Source: Cylicocyclus nassatus (lineage: Eukaryota; Nematoda; Chromadorea; Rhabditida; Strongylidae). Taken from it: a DNA stretch of 64,000 nucleotides. Below the pieces are notes generated by a model. It searched no databases and was not told where the DNA came from. It saw only the letters and a list, made by a program, of their open reading frames with translations. Every line of letters starts with the position of its first letter. Position 1 is the stretch's first letter. This document shows positions 12,171 through 25,900 of the stretch, in pieces. A program made the translations under genes and the position numbers. The DNA lies in NCBI GenBank assembly GCA_958299035.1, contig CATQJL010000305.1:33431733-33495732 (forward strand), in the 5' to 3' direction.

Positions 12171-13962
12171 TCTCAGTTGAATCAGCAAGCACCTTTTTTT
12201 CCGCAGCTGGTGTCGGAGTAGCCGATGTTTTCGCTTGTTATCGCCTCATCTCCGTGCGGAAAAGCTGTGAAGAAATATACCATTGCTCATGCACATTGCT
12301 TCGTTGAAAGATTCGTCTTCAAACCGCTGATTCCGTCACTCAGCCCATTGAAACCCAAATGTCATTGGGTGTCTCTGACACTTATTTAGCATGTTCTTAG
12401 CGATTGCGTGTCTATAAGAGATTCTGCAGTTAGCTGATCAATACCTACTCTCACGACATTACGTATGTGAGAGTGCGTGTAGGTGAAATCTATCATGCGT
12501 TTGGTATAAATTATTTCGGCAGCATGTAAGCGCTACATTTATGCTAGACGGACCCCTCAGTCGATAGCATTTCTCCTCTTTTTTTCTTTTGTTTCGCTTT
12601 CCTATGGCACTACCTCGGGCATCGGGAACTGCCTAAATTGACTCAAATCTCAACTTCTCCGCGAAGTTCTTTTTCTTGCCATTAGTTTGCTCCGAGAACG
12701 AAAGCTCGAATTTATGGCTACGACGATTTTCTGGAGACCTCCTACTTCTCGAAGAGTTTCCCATAGGCAAAATTTTCGTAGTCATTCTCTAGTCAAAGAG
12801 GTAGAATTCTGCAAACAGAATTTTTTTTGGGAACTGAAGCGAAACTGACTTTTCCTGTTCTGCGTTTTCTCTTCTTTTCTCCTAAGGTCTCTGCTACGAA
12901 ACCTAGTAAAAGCTAGTTTGCGAGACCAAAATTCCCGCAGATATCCAAACCTAGCTTGACTCCCGTCCTTTCCTCTTTCTATTCTGCACTATAAATGTAC
13001 TAGGTAGGAGTTAGCGGTACCATTCAAGATTGGTGAGGAACAAAAGTAGCCAACCGATTAGAGAAAAGGTTGTAATTGAAAAAAACCAATATTACGAATT
13101 GCAACCAACATTGGTAAATTTTACAAGATTTTCCGGTGTCTTTGTTATAGCTGCTCTTGCTAATCGACAAAAAAGAATTTGGATCACGCCATGGAAATTT
13201 TTAAATTTCAATTTCTCTCTCATTTTGGCGACCGTTGTTTCAAAACTTTACTTCAAATCTGACTGTAGGTCCGTTACCCGATAACTTTGTTATGATTGAT
13301 GGAAGGCTTTCTAAGCACTTAGACCAGCATTTTTTGTATTTTTTACTCCTTAATAAGAAGCAAAAAGAGGGACAAAGATGTATCATGTATCCTCTATATG
13401 CATTCTATTCTATTCATCGTGGCGTGACGAAGGGAGCGACTTTTTTGTCTAGCTCACTTGATTCGAATTGATTATGAGTCATTATCACGCAAGTAACTTT
13501 TACCCGTAATTGAATAGTTTTTATCAATTAATCCAAGTCTTCGTGGAAAATTTGTTGGGGTGGTAGCTAAATAGCCTGCAAAAAACCAGGAAAGGTTAAC
13601 GGAAGTATTTTATTGTTTCCACATTCCTTCATTCGAGAGGATTTTTCTCCTCTCCAATCCCACTCACTCTTCCATAGATGGTTAGGTATGAGATTGAGGC
13701 AAAACACTTCCAGCGTAATGTCTGGGCCCATTTATAAATGAGTACTTATATCTGCAGAGTGCGGTATTAGATTGAAGTACGCAATGATGCTCCCAAATTA
13801 AAACCTAAAAGTTTTCCAGCTGTAATATTTTATCTAAAATATAAACATCGTTGCAGAAAAAATTGCATGGCGTAGTGATAGCGCGGATGTGGACTTAACA
13901 TTCCGACAGGTCAGAAAGACAACTTGCAGTTATTGTTTACGTATGCATTCCTTCTTTTTCAG
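12171..13962. other. Spacer with pyrimidine-rich tracts
   Basis: No exon could be supported. 12.55-12.97 kb is rich in TTTTCTTCT-type tracts. The first RRM of the downstream RNA-binding protein should lie upstream of 13.96 kb, but no RNP1-like word is visible here. Confidence 0.35.
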
Positions 13963-16900
13963 CTCCAAACTGAATATGCTAATGGCAGCCGAAGTTAAGG
14001 AAAAAATGAAAAATGAAGGCTGTAAGTTAAGCTTTTCAAAATTAGGTCTGAATATATCACCTGTTTAGCACCAGTGGAGCACCGTGACAGACTTTTCATA
14101 GGTGAAATAAGGCGAGATTGGGAACCAAAAAGGGTCCAGGTGGGTTGTGTTGGGAAATGCTGGAAGAATAAAATTATCGTTTTAGTTGTTATATGAATAT
14201 TGATTTCAGTCTTTCCTGCGCAATCTGCTTCCTGAAGCCACATCCATCGATGCTTATGCTGAGGGTAGCCCGCTGATGAGAAATCGTGGATTCGCATTTG
14301 TTAGCTTCGCCGATGTTGGTACAGCAGTACGAGCAAAGGAAAGGCTACTGAGTTCTCCGATTAAGGTGAGAAACTCCGAAAATTTGCAGCTTCTGCTCTT
14401 CAAAGTAAAGTGCACTGATATTGGACTAAACTCAAAATGATATGATATTCTAATCTCACTGTGACATGCGCTTACCATGTATTTTAAGGGGAAATTCAAC
14501 GCAGCGCAAGAGAATAGCTTCCATTGAAGTCGCAAGAAGTCGAAGTTTCGACTATATCTTATTATCTTGCTAAACTGTAGAAGAAAAATTGAGACGAATT
14601 GCATCCGCCCCTCTTTCTTTTGAAATATCGTAATCTCCTCTTTCCTCTGCTTTTAAAGAATGGACAACACATAGCAGAAAGAGAGAATTTTGCGTTTTTT
14701 GATAGTGCGCACTGCGAAAAATGACCGCAAAAAAGCTAAAAATAATTTGATAGGATTTTTTAAAGTTCATGATTCTCAATACGTTCATTCTGTTTTGATT
14801 TTGTTTTGAATGTAATTTCTTTTATACAAAAGTAGAATAGAGCATTCACTGCGACTTTGTAAAGTATAAGCAGAAACTCTTCGACATGTTGAAGAGGTTT
14901 CGAACTGATGATTGATGAAAAACGTTCGAGTAAATCAAATTCGATAGAAGCTACAAGACAATGTTACAAAAATTTACGAATCTGGTTCTTTCCTGTAACA
15001 CGAGCTTTGAGCACTGGGGGCGCACCCCATCCCCCCTCTTGAGGTCGCGAATTTTTGAAATTTGCTTAAATGGATTATAGAAACCTGCAAGTGAATTGTT
15101 TATTCTGTAAACAAGCAAAATAATTTTTAAACGTTGTTGGGGGCGTGGCACCCGCGACAATTTCGAGAAACACCCCAAAAACTTTCGAAATGCTTGGCTA
15201 ATCCACGCATCTTCATTTGAAAAATGAAAAAAACTGCAACTTCCCTGGACGGAGATCCTGCGACCGCCCACTGGCTTTAAGCAGTGGTGGTCGCAGGATT
15301 TCCGTCCGGAGAGGGGGGAGGGGAGAAGAGCGGCAAAAAATTTGTCAAATGAAGGTGCGTGTCATTAGCCCCGCACTCCGAAAAAATCTTTGGGATACTC
15401 CTGAAACTTTTTGCGCGCTCATAACCCCTGTAATCATAACCGAAAAAAATTTTTACATTTGAATTAAAAATTTCAAAAATTATTAGGTTGTACCAAAAGT
15501 TCGTTCGCACCATTTTCAAAAATTCATAACTCTTTAAATTCTCAACGAATTTGTACGGTCAAAATTTTGCCTAAGAGAGTAACTCATGCTCTTTGCCCCT
15601 GTGCCTGAATTGTTCGTTAATATATACAAATGAAGGAGATAGAAGCTCAAAACCAAAATCACTCAAAAATTGAATTTTACGTGTACGGCCATAAAAAATC
15701 GGAAACTTGCAGAAATCGGAGCAGTCGGTATTGTAGGTTTTTTCACCAGCTCTTTCCAACCGTGCAAAGTTTGCGCTGATTAAACATCTCTATGAAAAGT
15801 TATGATTTCCCTGAAAAATGCCAAAATAAATCAAATTCGCCCTTTTCTATTGATGCTCGAAAATCATAACTTTGCATAGAGACGCTCAATCAGCGCAAAC
15901 TTTGCACTGTTAGAAAGAGCTGGTGAAAGAGCCTACAATGCCTACTGCTCTGATTTTTGTTGCGAGTTTCCGATTTTTTAGGGTGGCGGTCAAGAATAAT
16001 GATAGCTCTGCCAGCCGCTAGCTGCCAGCTACTCGCGCGCGCAGAACAGCCCTCCCTCACTCATTCATTAAATTGAAAAAAAAATGATTTAAATCACAGT
16101 TCGTTTCATTTGAAATTTGTTTTTTTAATCAACCATGAAAGCTTACATATTTCACATGCCAAACCAAGCTTAAAACAGTTTTTTCGCGTGTTCATGGCAT
16201 GTAAAGCTGACTATTTCCATTTTTAGAAAATAGCAGAAGCCTTAACATAAAGCATGAATAAAGAATAACAACGCTTTGGGCATTCACTGCTACAAAATGT
16301 ACTGCCTGCGTGAGCTCGTCCGCTGCTGGGGCGGTGCTACCTGTATACCGTTTATTGACACCCGGGCACTCAGGGCGCCACTATTGCCAGCTATCGTTAT
16401 TCTTGGCATATACCCGATTTTTTATGACCGTACACGAAAAATTCAATTTTTGAGTGATTTGGTTTTGAGCTTCTATCTCCTTCATCTGTACATATTAACG
16501 AACAATTCAGGCACAGGGGCAAACAGCATGAGTTCCTCTCTTAGGCAAAATTTTGTTCTTACAAATTCGTTAAGAATTTAAAGAGTTATGAATTTTTGGA
16601 AATGGTGCGAACGAACTTTCGGCACAACCTAATATTGCAATTGTTTACAAGAACAAACAAGTCACTTGCACATTGTTATAACACTTGTAAGTAAAGTTCA
16701 AAAATTTCGCGACCCGTTCTCGGGAGGGGGGAGGGGGCACTGGCCTTAAGGTATACAGTTCGGCACATTTGTAGATTGTGTGCGTCAGAAGTGTTCCAAT
16801 CTGCAAAGGTTTGTACTGTTATAGGGTATGCTTATTTCGTCTATAATATTTTGAAGTGCCCAATTTCTAATACAGCCAAATTTTTTGTTTTTCAAAGCAA

Positions 16901-19900
16901 TGCAAAGGTGCAATTTAGCGCATTTTTCAAAAGAATTGTTGTGACACCATGCATCAGACACACCCTATACTTGATCCACTTGATTTAGATCCACTTCATA
17001 TACTTTGCTATTGGTTAAATTAGCAGACCGACCAATGGCAAAGCGGATGTTTACTTGTTCAATTAGGTCGTTTCATAAGTTCAAGGTAACGTTTTTATTT
17101 TCGAACTCATATCTTTGAGGAGCGGTTGATTTGCGAAAAGGTGCGTATATCATTGGAAAAGGCTAATTATGCTCTTTAAAATATGTTTACTAATTCCGGC
17201 AGAAAGGCTGATTCAGACGAATTTCGTAGCTACCAAAAAAGAAAATCCGGGCAGGACGTCCTGCACATTGCCCTACAAGTAGTTTATGGTCAACCATACC
17301 GTAAGCAATCTAACTGCACCGTCTAAACCAGTTCCTACAGCAAAAAAAGCCTAACAGACAGATTCGGTGAATTTTTCGCATGAGGAAGCATGGCCTAATA
17401 CGGCAAACGTTGTCGAAATTGTCCTGCACGATTTGACTGGAAGGTACTTCAGTACCCAACGTACTCTCCAAACCTCGCTCTATCAGATTATCATTTTTTT
17501 TTGCTCTTTAGCAAACCTTATGAATGGTGCATGCCTCCCTTTCAGTAAGTAGTTTAAGCGCTGGTTAGATGAATTTCTTTGAACCCGGGCGCTGCCGTTT
17601 GAAAAATTGAGATTGAGAACCTAACAAGAATGTGCCAAAAGGTCGTGCACTACAACAAGGAATAAGGTTTTGATTGGTTCTTACTGTAAAATTGATGATT
17701 TTGTTGGTTTATAAAAATGGTGCAAGTAAATCAACAATCACGTATACTCCCCACACTTTTGGACTGCTATCATATCGTGGTGCAGACTGAGACTGTCATA
17801 TGTTTACAGCGCAGTCTTTTGCGAGGACCTCTGAAAACAGTTCGTTGGTTCTGGATTTCAGCTGATACTATCCTTCACTTCACTAGTTTCTTCCAAAGCC
17901 GCATGTCTCCTCACAAATTGCATGCTTATAATAAACAAACAGTGTGCAGCGATTATCTGCTTCAGTACATTCCACAATTACACATGTACCGCGAAAGTCC
18001 CAAATTTCAAACGGGTTGGTAGAACGGTGTATCTGAAGTTTTCAAATTGCTCAGTCCATCAATCACTTTCAAACGGACCTAGCAAATATATAAGTTTTCA
18101 AGCGATTGAAAAATTATATATTAGTTTGGTCCGAAAGTTCTGTCCCACCATATTCAAAAAATCGTAACTTCTTCCCAACACAATGTTTTTGCAAGATTTA
18201 AACCATATTAGAAAAAGCAATTCATGTGCTTTTTAAAACTGAGTTGGCTGCTATTGACTAAGCTCTGAATGCAGAGATAAAATTGAGGGAAGAAATTCAC
18301 ACCAATTTTGGAATTTTTAAGCAAGCCCGTTAAAAAATCCAAGACAGTGCAATAAGATCCAAAACAGCCAGTATCCTAGGTTTTTTAATCCCCACTTTCC
18401 AGCTGAGCAAAATTCGCGCTGATCTAGCTCTTTTGAAAGAAGTTGTGATTTTTAAGAAAAAATGCCAAAAATCAGTGTCTTAAGAAAATTGATTTTTTGA
18501 CATTTTTTTCAAAAAATCATAACTTTCCGAAGAACAGCTCGATCAACGCGAGCTTTGCTCAGCCAGAAAGAGGGGGTGAAATAATCTAGGATAGTGGCTG
18601 TTTTGGATCTTATTGCACTGTCTTGGATTTTTTAACGGGCTTGCTTAAAAATTCCGAAATTGAAATGAATTCCTTTCCCCAATTTTATCTCTGCATTCAG
18701 AGCTTAGTCAATAGCAGCCAACTCAGTTTTAGAAAGCACATGACTCAGTTTTAGAAAGCACTTGCTTTTTCTAATGTGGTTTGAATCTTGCAAAAACATT
18801 GTGTTGGGAAGAAGTTACGATTTTTTGAAAATGGTGGGACAGAACTTTCGGACCAACCTAATATGATAAGCTCATAAATTAGTAACGATTGCAGGTCAAG
18901 CAGAAGAAGAGAACAAGTACCTTGATCAATCACGTCCCACTATAGGTGTTTAATTATCAAAGGGTATACCTTGCTGCGAAATGTCCTTCTTAGACTGACG
19001 GAAAGTATTTTGTGCTTAAAATCGTGATTATTGTTTCTCATGCCATTTGGCGCTGTCCACACAGATTCGTCTTTTATCGCAATGCAAGACTTCTTCGATC
19101 ATGTTGGCTTCTTCTCATAGTCTTGGTTGTTTCTGGCTCTTCAAAACGAGTCTAACGAAGATGCGTAAATATTGTAGTCTAAGATTTTTGAGACATCCAT
19201 TCCACCTTCAATAACGATTGCTAATACTGCACAATTAGATGTTTACGATTTAGATGGGAGGCCGAGCACTCACCGTAGATTGGGCGAGAGCAGAACACAC
19301 CGTCTCCGCCGAGATTATGAAGACGGTAGGAACTTCGCATTTGTACGTGCACAGCTCTAAGATTGTGGTTATCAAAGAATGCTTCAACAGATTTATCGAA
19401 GCCTTTCCATGCATCTCTAATCATTTTTGTCTCTCATGTACCTCAGATCGGATTCTTTTGCATTTACCCAAATCGAAGATAACCTCAATACAAACTTTGG
19501 TGAACCTGAAAGAAAAGAAGAAACAAAACAAGTACGATTTAAATGAACTAGCCGAAGTGATGCAGCTTATGTTCCTAATAATTGGTGGACATCACGGGCA
19601 TGCACGAATTCGCCTTTTCCTTTACCAAAGGTTGAATGTTTGTAACACTCGACCTGCACCAACTATGCACCTAGCCTGCTTACTTCTTGTTAGCTCTCGA
19701 GAGAATTTGATGCTATCAAGACATGAAATGATGTTGAATGTATGTAATGGTCCTGAAAAAGCAAACTATGTAGAATCATTGATCATAAAATAAAGGGGGA
19801 TTGGAGCACACAACAGAGCATGGAAGATCTCTTCGTCCTTCTCACCTCGTAAAGGTTCACGATCGTTCTAGGTGGCCAATTTATTCATAAGAAACATAGC

Positions 19901-22900
19901 ACCAGGCACGTCAGAGTATGCGCTCAAGCAACTATTTGGAGCAGAAGAAGCTGTGAGTTTATTTCGTTAAAGGCAGCGTCTCGGCAGAATGAACCAACCT
20001 CAGATTTTGTCACAGATGGATAGGAGGCCCTCCAAATGAACCAAAACAGCAACTCCGCCCCGAAAATGTGAACTCTGCAAGCCAGGGAGCGGCCCAACCG
20101 TCGCTCCCCTTACTCTTTTCGCTCCCCTAAAACCTTGTTCGGACGAGTATGTTCTCCGCTAGAAAACGCGCCGTCACTCGTAGCTTCGTAGGGCAGAGTT
20201 CTAGCGGTATCTACCTCCTTACTCTGCGTCTCTGACGACAGAGAAATACGGCTCACTCGTCCGCGCTCGTCTCAGAAGGGATTTCAAAAGACGGGGTTTT
20301 CCCCATTTTCGCGCTAAGGGAAGTTCATGTCGTGATTCAGGGGGCGGAAGAGCCCCAAATCTGCCAAAACCCCGAAGTTGAAAATCTGCCGAGCCGCTGC
20401 CTTTAAGCTCTTCTATTCAACAACATTGCTATAGGGTGTTGCTCGAGTAAAGATCCAGCGAACATATGGATTCATACGATTTCATAAAAGAGTTCAAGCT
20501 GAAGCAGCTTTGGAGAAATTCAATGGAGTGATATTGGTGAGGATGAATTCCCAATTATTAGGTTGTTACATAAGTTTTGTTACACTTTGATTTCTTACGA
20601 CGATAAGTCGTAAACTTCATGATTTCAATGGGGCCTCCAGAGTACTATTCGATAGATCAAAGCAAGCTCTGCAAGACGGCATGCAAAATTTCGCACCAGC
20701 TTCGACCCATCGTAGGTTTACATCCAGAATCTGAGTCTACCGAAGGCTCAAAAAACTGGGAAGAAGTTTTATCTTTTCTCAAAAAAACCTTACGAATCTC
20801 CAGCTTGCTCATAAAAATTGCATACCACATCAGGTACTCCCACGCACCGTTCCTGTATTTTTCCTCATCTAACAATCGAGAAAAAGAAAGTTCTCATGCT
20901 TTAACGAAAACGAAGCTAGCTGTTTTCACTCATGTAATTGTATAGTACAAGCCCTTAGAAGTATAACTGCAAATTTTCAGCTTTTCACAAGCCCTAGTTT
21001 TTGAGAAATTCCGAATTTATAATTGAACACCCGAGTGAAAAAAGCTATTGCTAAAGCTAAGCTAAAAAAGCTAAAGTATTTTTCGAAAACTATGGCTTGT
21101 GAAAAGCTGAAATCTATGGCTATACTTTTAAGGACTTGTGGTAAATGACTAAATGAGTAGAAAACAGCTTGCTTTGTTTTTGTAAAAAAAGAAAATTTTG
21201 TTTTCTCGATTTCTAGATGAAGAAAAGATACAGCAACGGCACGTGTAAGTGTCTGATGTGGCGTGTGATTTGCTGAGCAATGGGAGATCTGTATGACTTT
21301 GTGAACAAAGATATGAATATTTCCCTAGTTTTTGAGCTTTCAGTAAGACTCAGATGGATGCAAACCTTATGGTGAATCGAAGCTGGTGCAAAATTTTGCA
21401 CACCATCTTGTAGAGCATGCTTCGGTCTATCGAATGGTAACCTGGAGCCCTATCAAATTCATGAATTGTACGACTTATCGTCGTAAAAAGTTAAAGTGTA
21501 ACAAGACTTATGTAACAACCTACTATAATGCTTTTCCCATGATACGATTAAGAACGGCAGCCGTTTGGAAGTATGTTGGGCTCGTCCTCCTCCTCCGGGA
21601 CGCCATGCAAGAAAGACTCCAATGACAGGACGTCATCAGTTACTCGCATTACCTCAACAAATTCCCCAGCCCTCAATGTAAGTCTCTTCTGCAATGTGTC
21701 GCAATTATCATGAAATCGGTTATATTCAAAATCTTGTGTAAGTTTACAGCTTGTTTTTAGTACCTCCAATTCAAGAATACGCCATTACCTACTCTTTTTT
21801 CTGCATACGAGCGCTCCTTGCAAGGAGCAGACTGGAAGTCATAAACAGCGTTTGGGGAAATCCCAGTCTTTCGGTTTTTCTTCTTACCTGAGCTTATTCA
21901 TCACACAAACTTGAAAATGCAGATTACACTGCTCTATGCTAGCGAAAACGGGTTTTCTGAATCCTCTAACATTGTACCTGAATACCATTGGCGAACCGAG
22001 AATTATCTCGAGGTGGGAAGTATGGCGCGACAAAAAAAGCTCGAATAAAAAGGCCTGGCGTCCGTCACGCCTTTCAAAAAAAATTTTTGGGAGGTTCCAA
22101 AATTTTCTGGAAGCTGGAAGATTCTAGATTCAGGCATCTGAAACATTTTCTGAAGGGCGTGGCCGCTTGCTCTCCCGCACAAAAAAATTGCTCGCACAGT
22201 AACTGTATAGGAGAAAGAGAGCGTCTCCTCTACACGAGTATCAAGGAAATCTGGATGATCCGCATATGTTGAAACAAGCATGACCACCCACCAGTTATTG
22301 CATCAAGCAACATCAAAGTTGCATATTAGCTATACAGTACTAATCTACGAGCTCGAATTGCTAGCGCGTAAAATCTTGAAGGCTGTTAGAGCGGCATAAA
22401 AAGGTAGAGGTGAAATTCCTGCATGCGGTGGTCAAGGTACCTTCCGTTGTGTCCATACCCTCGATAGTCTAGAGACAGGGCGTCAAAAGTGAAGGTTGTT
22501 TGAGTGTCTGCCCCCCTCCCCTCCCCCATAAAAAGTTGTTTATAGGCATGGGGAAAACGATGGAAGTCTCTTCTTTGTGATTGTTTTGAAAAGAAACATA
22601 TTTTGGAAGTAGTGATTATCATCAAGAAAATAAAGGAAAAACACTTAGTTATGAAAACGAAGTTTTGTTTTTTCCTAAGTCGAAATGCACGTCAAATACA
22701 ACCTCTTTTTTAGTGCGCGCTGTAGATTTTAGCCCCTTCTCGTAGTTTCTGTTTCTAGCGACGTTGTCTTATTCTGTTCACATTCCTGAGCAAAACGCCC
22801 CCAAGCTTGTAAGAAATGGTTGCTTAACACCTCCAATAAAGGCCTGTGAACAAATACGCATTTTTTGCATAGGTCTACATCAAAAATAACAAAGAAAAGG

Positions 22901-25900
22901 GTACCAGAGCCAAGTGCCCCGCGACCCGCGTTTAAGGTAGCGAGATAGCGCGCAACGCGCGGAGACGCAGACGAGTAGGGGAGACGGACCAGAGCTAACG
23001 GGGCATTTGCTCAGACAATCAAATGCTCTCAGCCGGCAGCCACAAAGCCACCGCCTAGACCCACCAAAACGCGGTGGCCTCATCGCCTCACTGTCGCTTC
23101 CCGCTGAGAGCTTTGTCGGAGTTTTGTCGGAGCTTGTCGGAGCGGGCTCAGCGGGCAGCGAGCCCGCTCCGACAAGCTCCGACGAAGCTCCGACAAAGCT
23201 CTCAGCGGGGACAGTGGCTGCGATAAGGCAACGACGCTTTTGGTGGGGCCCGCTGAGAGCCTGTGATTGTCTGAGTGGTTCTGGTCGTGGATCTCGGTGG
23301 GGTCCTAAAACCCTATAACATTATATATATCGTTGTGATCCTCATGACACAATTAGGAGCACTGACAACGTCGCGGATGTTGAAAATCACTTCATAGCGA
23401 GATAAACCAGCGTGTGGCGACTCTCTGCGCAAGATTTAGGCGCAGTTTCTCGTTTTTATTAGACCCCAACAGCTTTCGTGCACTTCTAACACACAATCAT
23501 AATCTACAAAAGGTTGATTGGGAATTGTCATCCTAAATTCTAGAGGAATTTTCGGATAAAAACCTTTTCTTTAGCAGAAAAAGCCGCAAAAACCGCATCC
23601 TTTTGTTTCCTGAGCTTTTTTTTTCAAATATCACCCAACATACTTGCTTCATTCATATTTACTTCTGTATAGATAGTTATATCGTAATATCCGGGAATTT
23701 TCGCCAAGGATGACTTCTGTACTTTTCTTCAGGTGAAGGTTATGTTCTATCATGACGCTCAAAGTGAAGGTTACCAGAGTACATGGCTCTATGTATCAAA
23801 GGTTTGGTTGTGTCCCTTAATGACAGAGCTCAGCAAGATTCACGATCTGACAACTTTTCGCTACCAATCAGTACCAATTTGCTGATCCAAAAACTCACCT
23901 CGAAATTGGCGAAGATAGCAAAACATTTCTCAAAACCAATCATTTTGAATCTAGACGAGTGAAGCAGATCCCGCCAAGGTTAGACAGGATCCTTGCGGAA
24001 CCCTTATGTTTGCAGTTGTTTTACCTCGACGTAGGCATTTTATACAGAGCAGCGGAGTCCGCTTCGCTGGAGACTATGCGAGCGCACAGAGCTGGCATTT
24101 TGTTAACTAAAAATAGAGGAGAAGGGGGACAAGCAGGCATGGGTTCTTGGGACGATATGATGTACTGTAACTGCGTACCGTTGTGAGGCGGACGCCCGCC
24201 AAAATCGCACATCTTGGGGCGGGGCCTACATCTGCGGGAAGTCGGCCGAGCGCAAGCACCTGGTTTGCGCCGGGGTGGAGGACTAAACCTACTAAAAGGG
24301 TAACCCCACGAGGAATCTGCCACAGCCCAGACACTCGCACCGGCTGACGGCTGCGCGAGTTTCTGAGCTGTAGCAGACTCTAAGGGCCGCATGCACTAAC
24401 CTCCCCGCGGGGAGGGGATCGCAGCTCAAAAGAAAGCTTCATATTTCAAAACTCCAGATACCTGGATTTTACATTGTGTACCTATCCGTAAGTATTCCTA
24501 CTACCTTTCACTATGAACATGTTGAAGAGGAGCGAGAAGCTGTACGAACCGCATTTTCCAGCTTTTGTATGATCCCTGATGATCCCCGACGCTTTTCTTT
24601 AAAGTCATTTTTCTTTCCCCGAAGTTAACGAACTTCCAAAGTTGTAGTGAACATCTAACACAATAGTGCTAAGCATGTTGCTGATAAGAACAAATGATGT
24701 TTTAAAGTCACGAAATTTTCGATGATCCATAGGTCGAAATCTGAGGTTTACCGAAAAATTCGACTTTTCAAAAACTCATTTGTTCTCATCAGCAACATGC
24801 TTAGCACTATTGTGTTAGATGTTCAGTACAACTTTGGAGGTTATACGTTAACTTTGGAGAAAGAAAAATGACTTCAAAGAGAAGCGCCGGGGATGATCAG
24901 GGATCATACAAAAGCTGGGAAATGCGGTTCGTGCAGCTTCTCGCTCATCTTCAACATGTTCATAGTGAAGGGTAGTAGGAATACTTACGGATAGGTACAC
25001 AACGTGAAATCCAGGTATCTGGAGTTTCGAAATATTAAGCTTTCTTTTGAGCTGCGATCCCCTCCCCGCGGGGAGGTTAGTGCATGCGGCCCTAAGTGTT
25101 TGACATTTTGGTCGGAACGATCGCCAGCCAGCCGCCCGCTAGTGACGGCATGGATGCCAGCCGCCACCCAGCTGCAGCCAGCCGGGATAAAGGAATGGCT
25201 CAACTAAATAGCACTGGAGCGCTCTTTCTTATATCCGTATTTTGAGTGGGCTCTGCTTTTTGTTTTCAAAAAAGGCCATACAGCATTTCATAGGGTTATT
25301 TATTGGAAAACAATACAATAATGCGAGAAAACCTATATAGTTGAAACAGGTGCATATCGAAACACTCTACATATGATGCTACAGATTAGCCCATTAATGC
25401 CTGCGAAGATCATCAAAACTTTATGCGGCTTATCCCCAAGCGACCATAGAGATATATTCTTTCTTACAATGGACCACTCTATGCAAAACGGCAGACTTAG
25501 GATAATCTGGAAAGAAAAAATGTTGTCAAAAACAAATTCATCGAACACCATCAGTTACATTTCAGGCACATAGTCATAGGCTCTGTTAGCGAAACATTAT
25601 CATAATAATTAGCAAATACAATCGACATTGGTAGATCTTAGCCCCTAAAAAATCGATTCTTTTGAAATAAGTTTACAGCGGACTCCACTGATGATAAGCA
25701 ACACACACGCGAAAGTAATACCCAGGAGAGCTATCGTTAGAACACCTCAGAATGTGATGAATTCCAGTAACATAGTCAGGAGAGCTATAGACTCGGCGTG
25801 GAAGTCAGTGGAAATCCATACTCAGTCTCATAATGGCAATGTTGAACATTGCCTTGACTTTTCATATAAATCTAAAAGATTAGACTCCATGCTCTTGCAG

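Noticed and set aside
19326..19793. Long open frame continuing after the RNA-binding-protein exon (total 179 codons)
   Set aside because: The homologous part ends exactly at the GTAGGA donor at 19326, and the true RRM3 continuation (NLFIRNIAPG) is at 19872. The rest is read-through into the intron.
24021..24392. 123-codon minus-strand frame
   Set aside because: GC-rich intronic DNA running into a MITE end; composition only, no motif.
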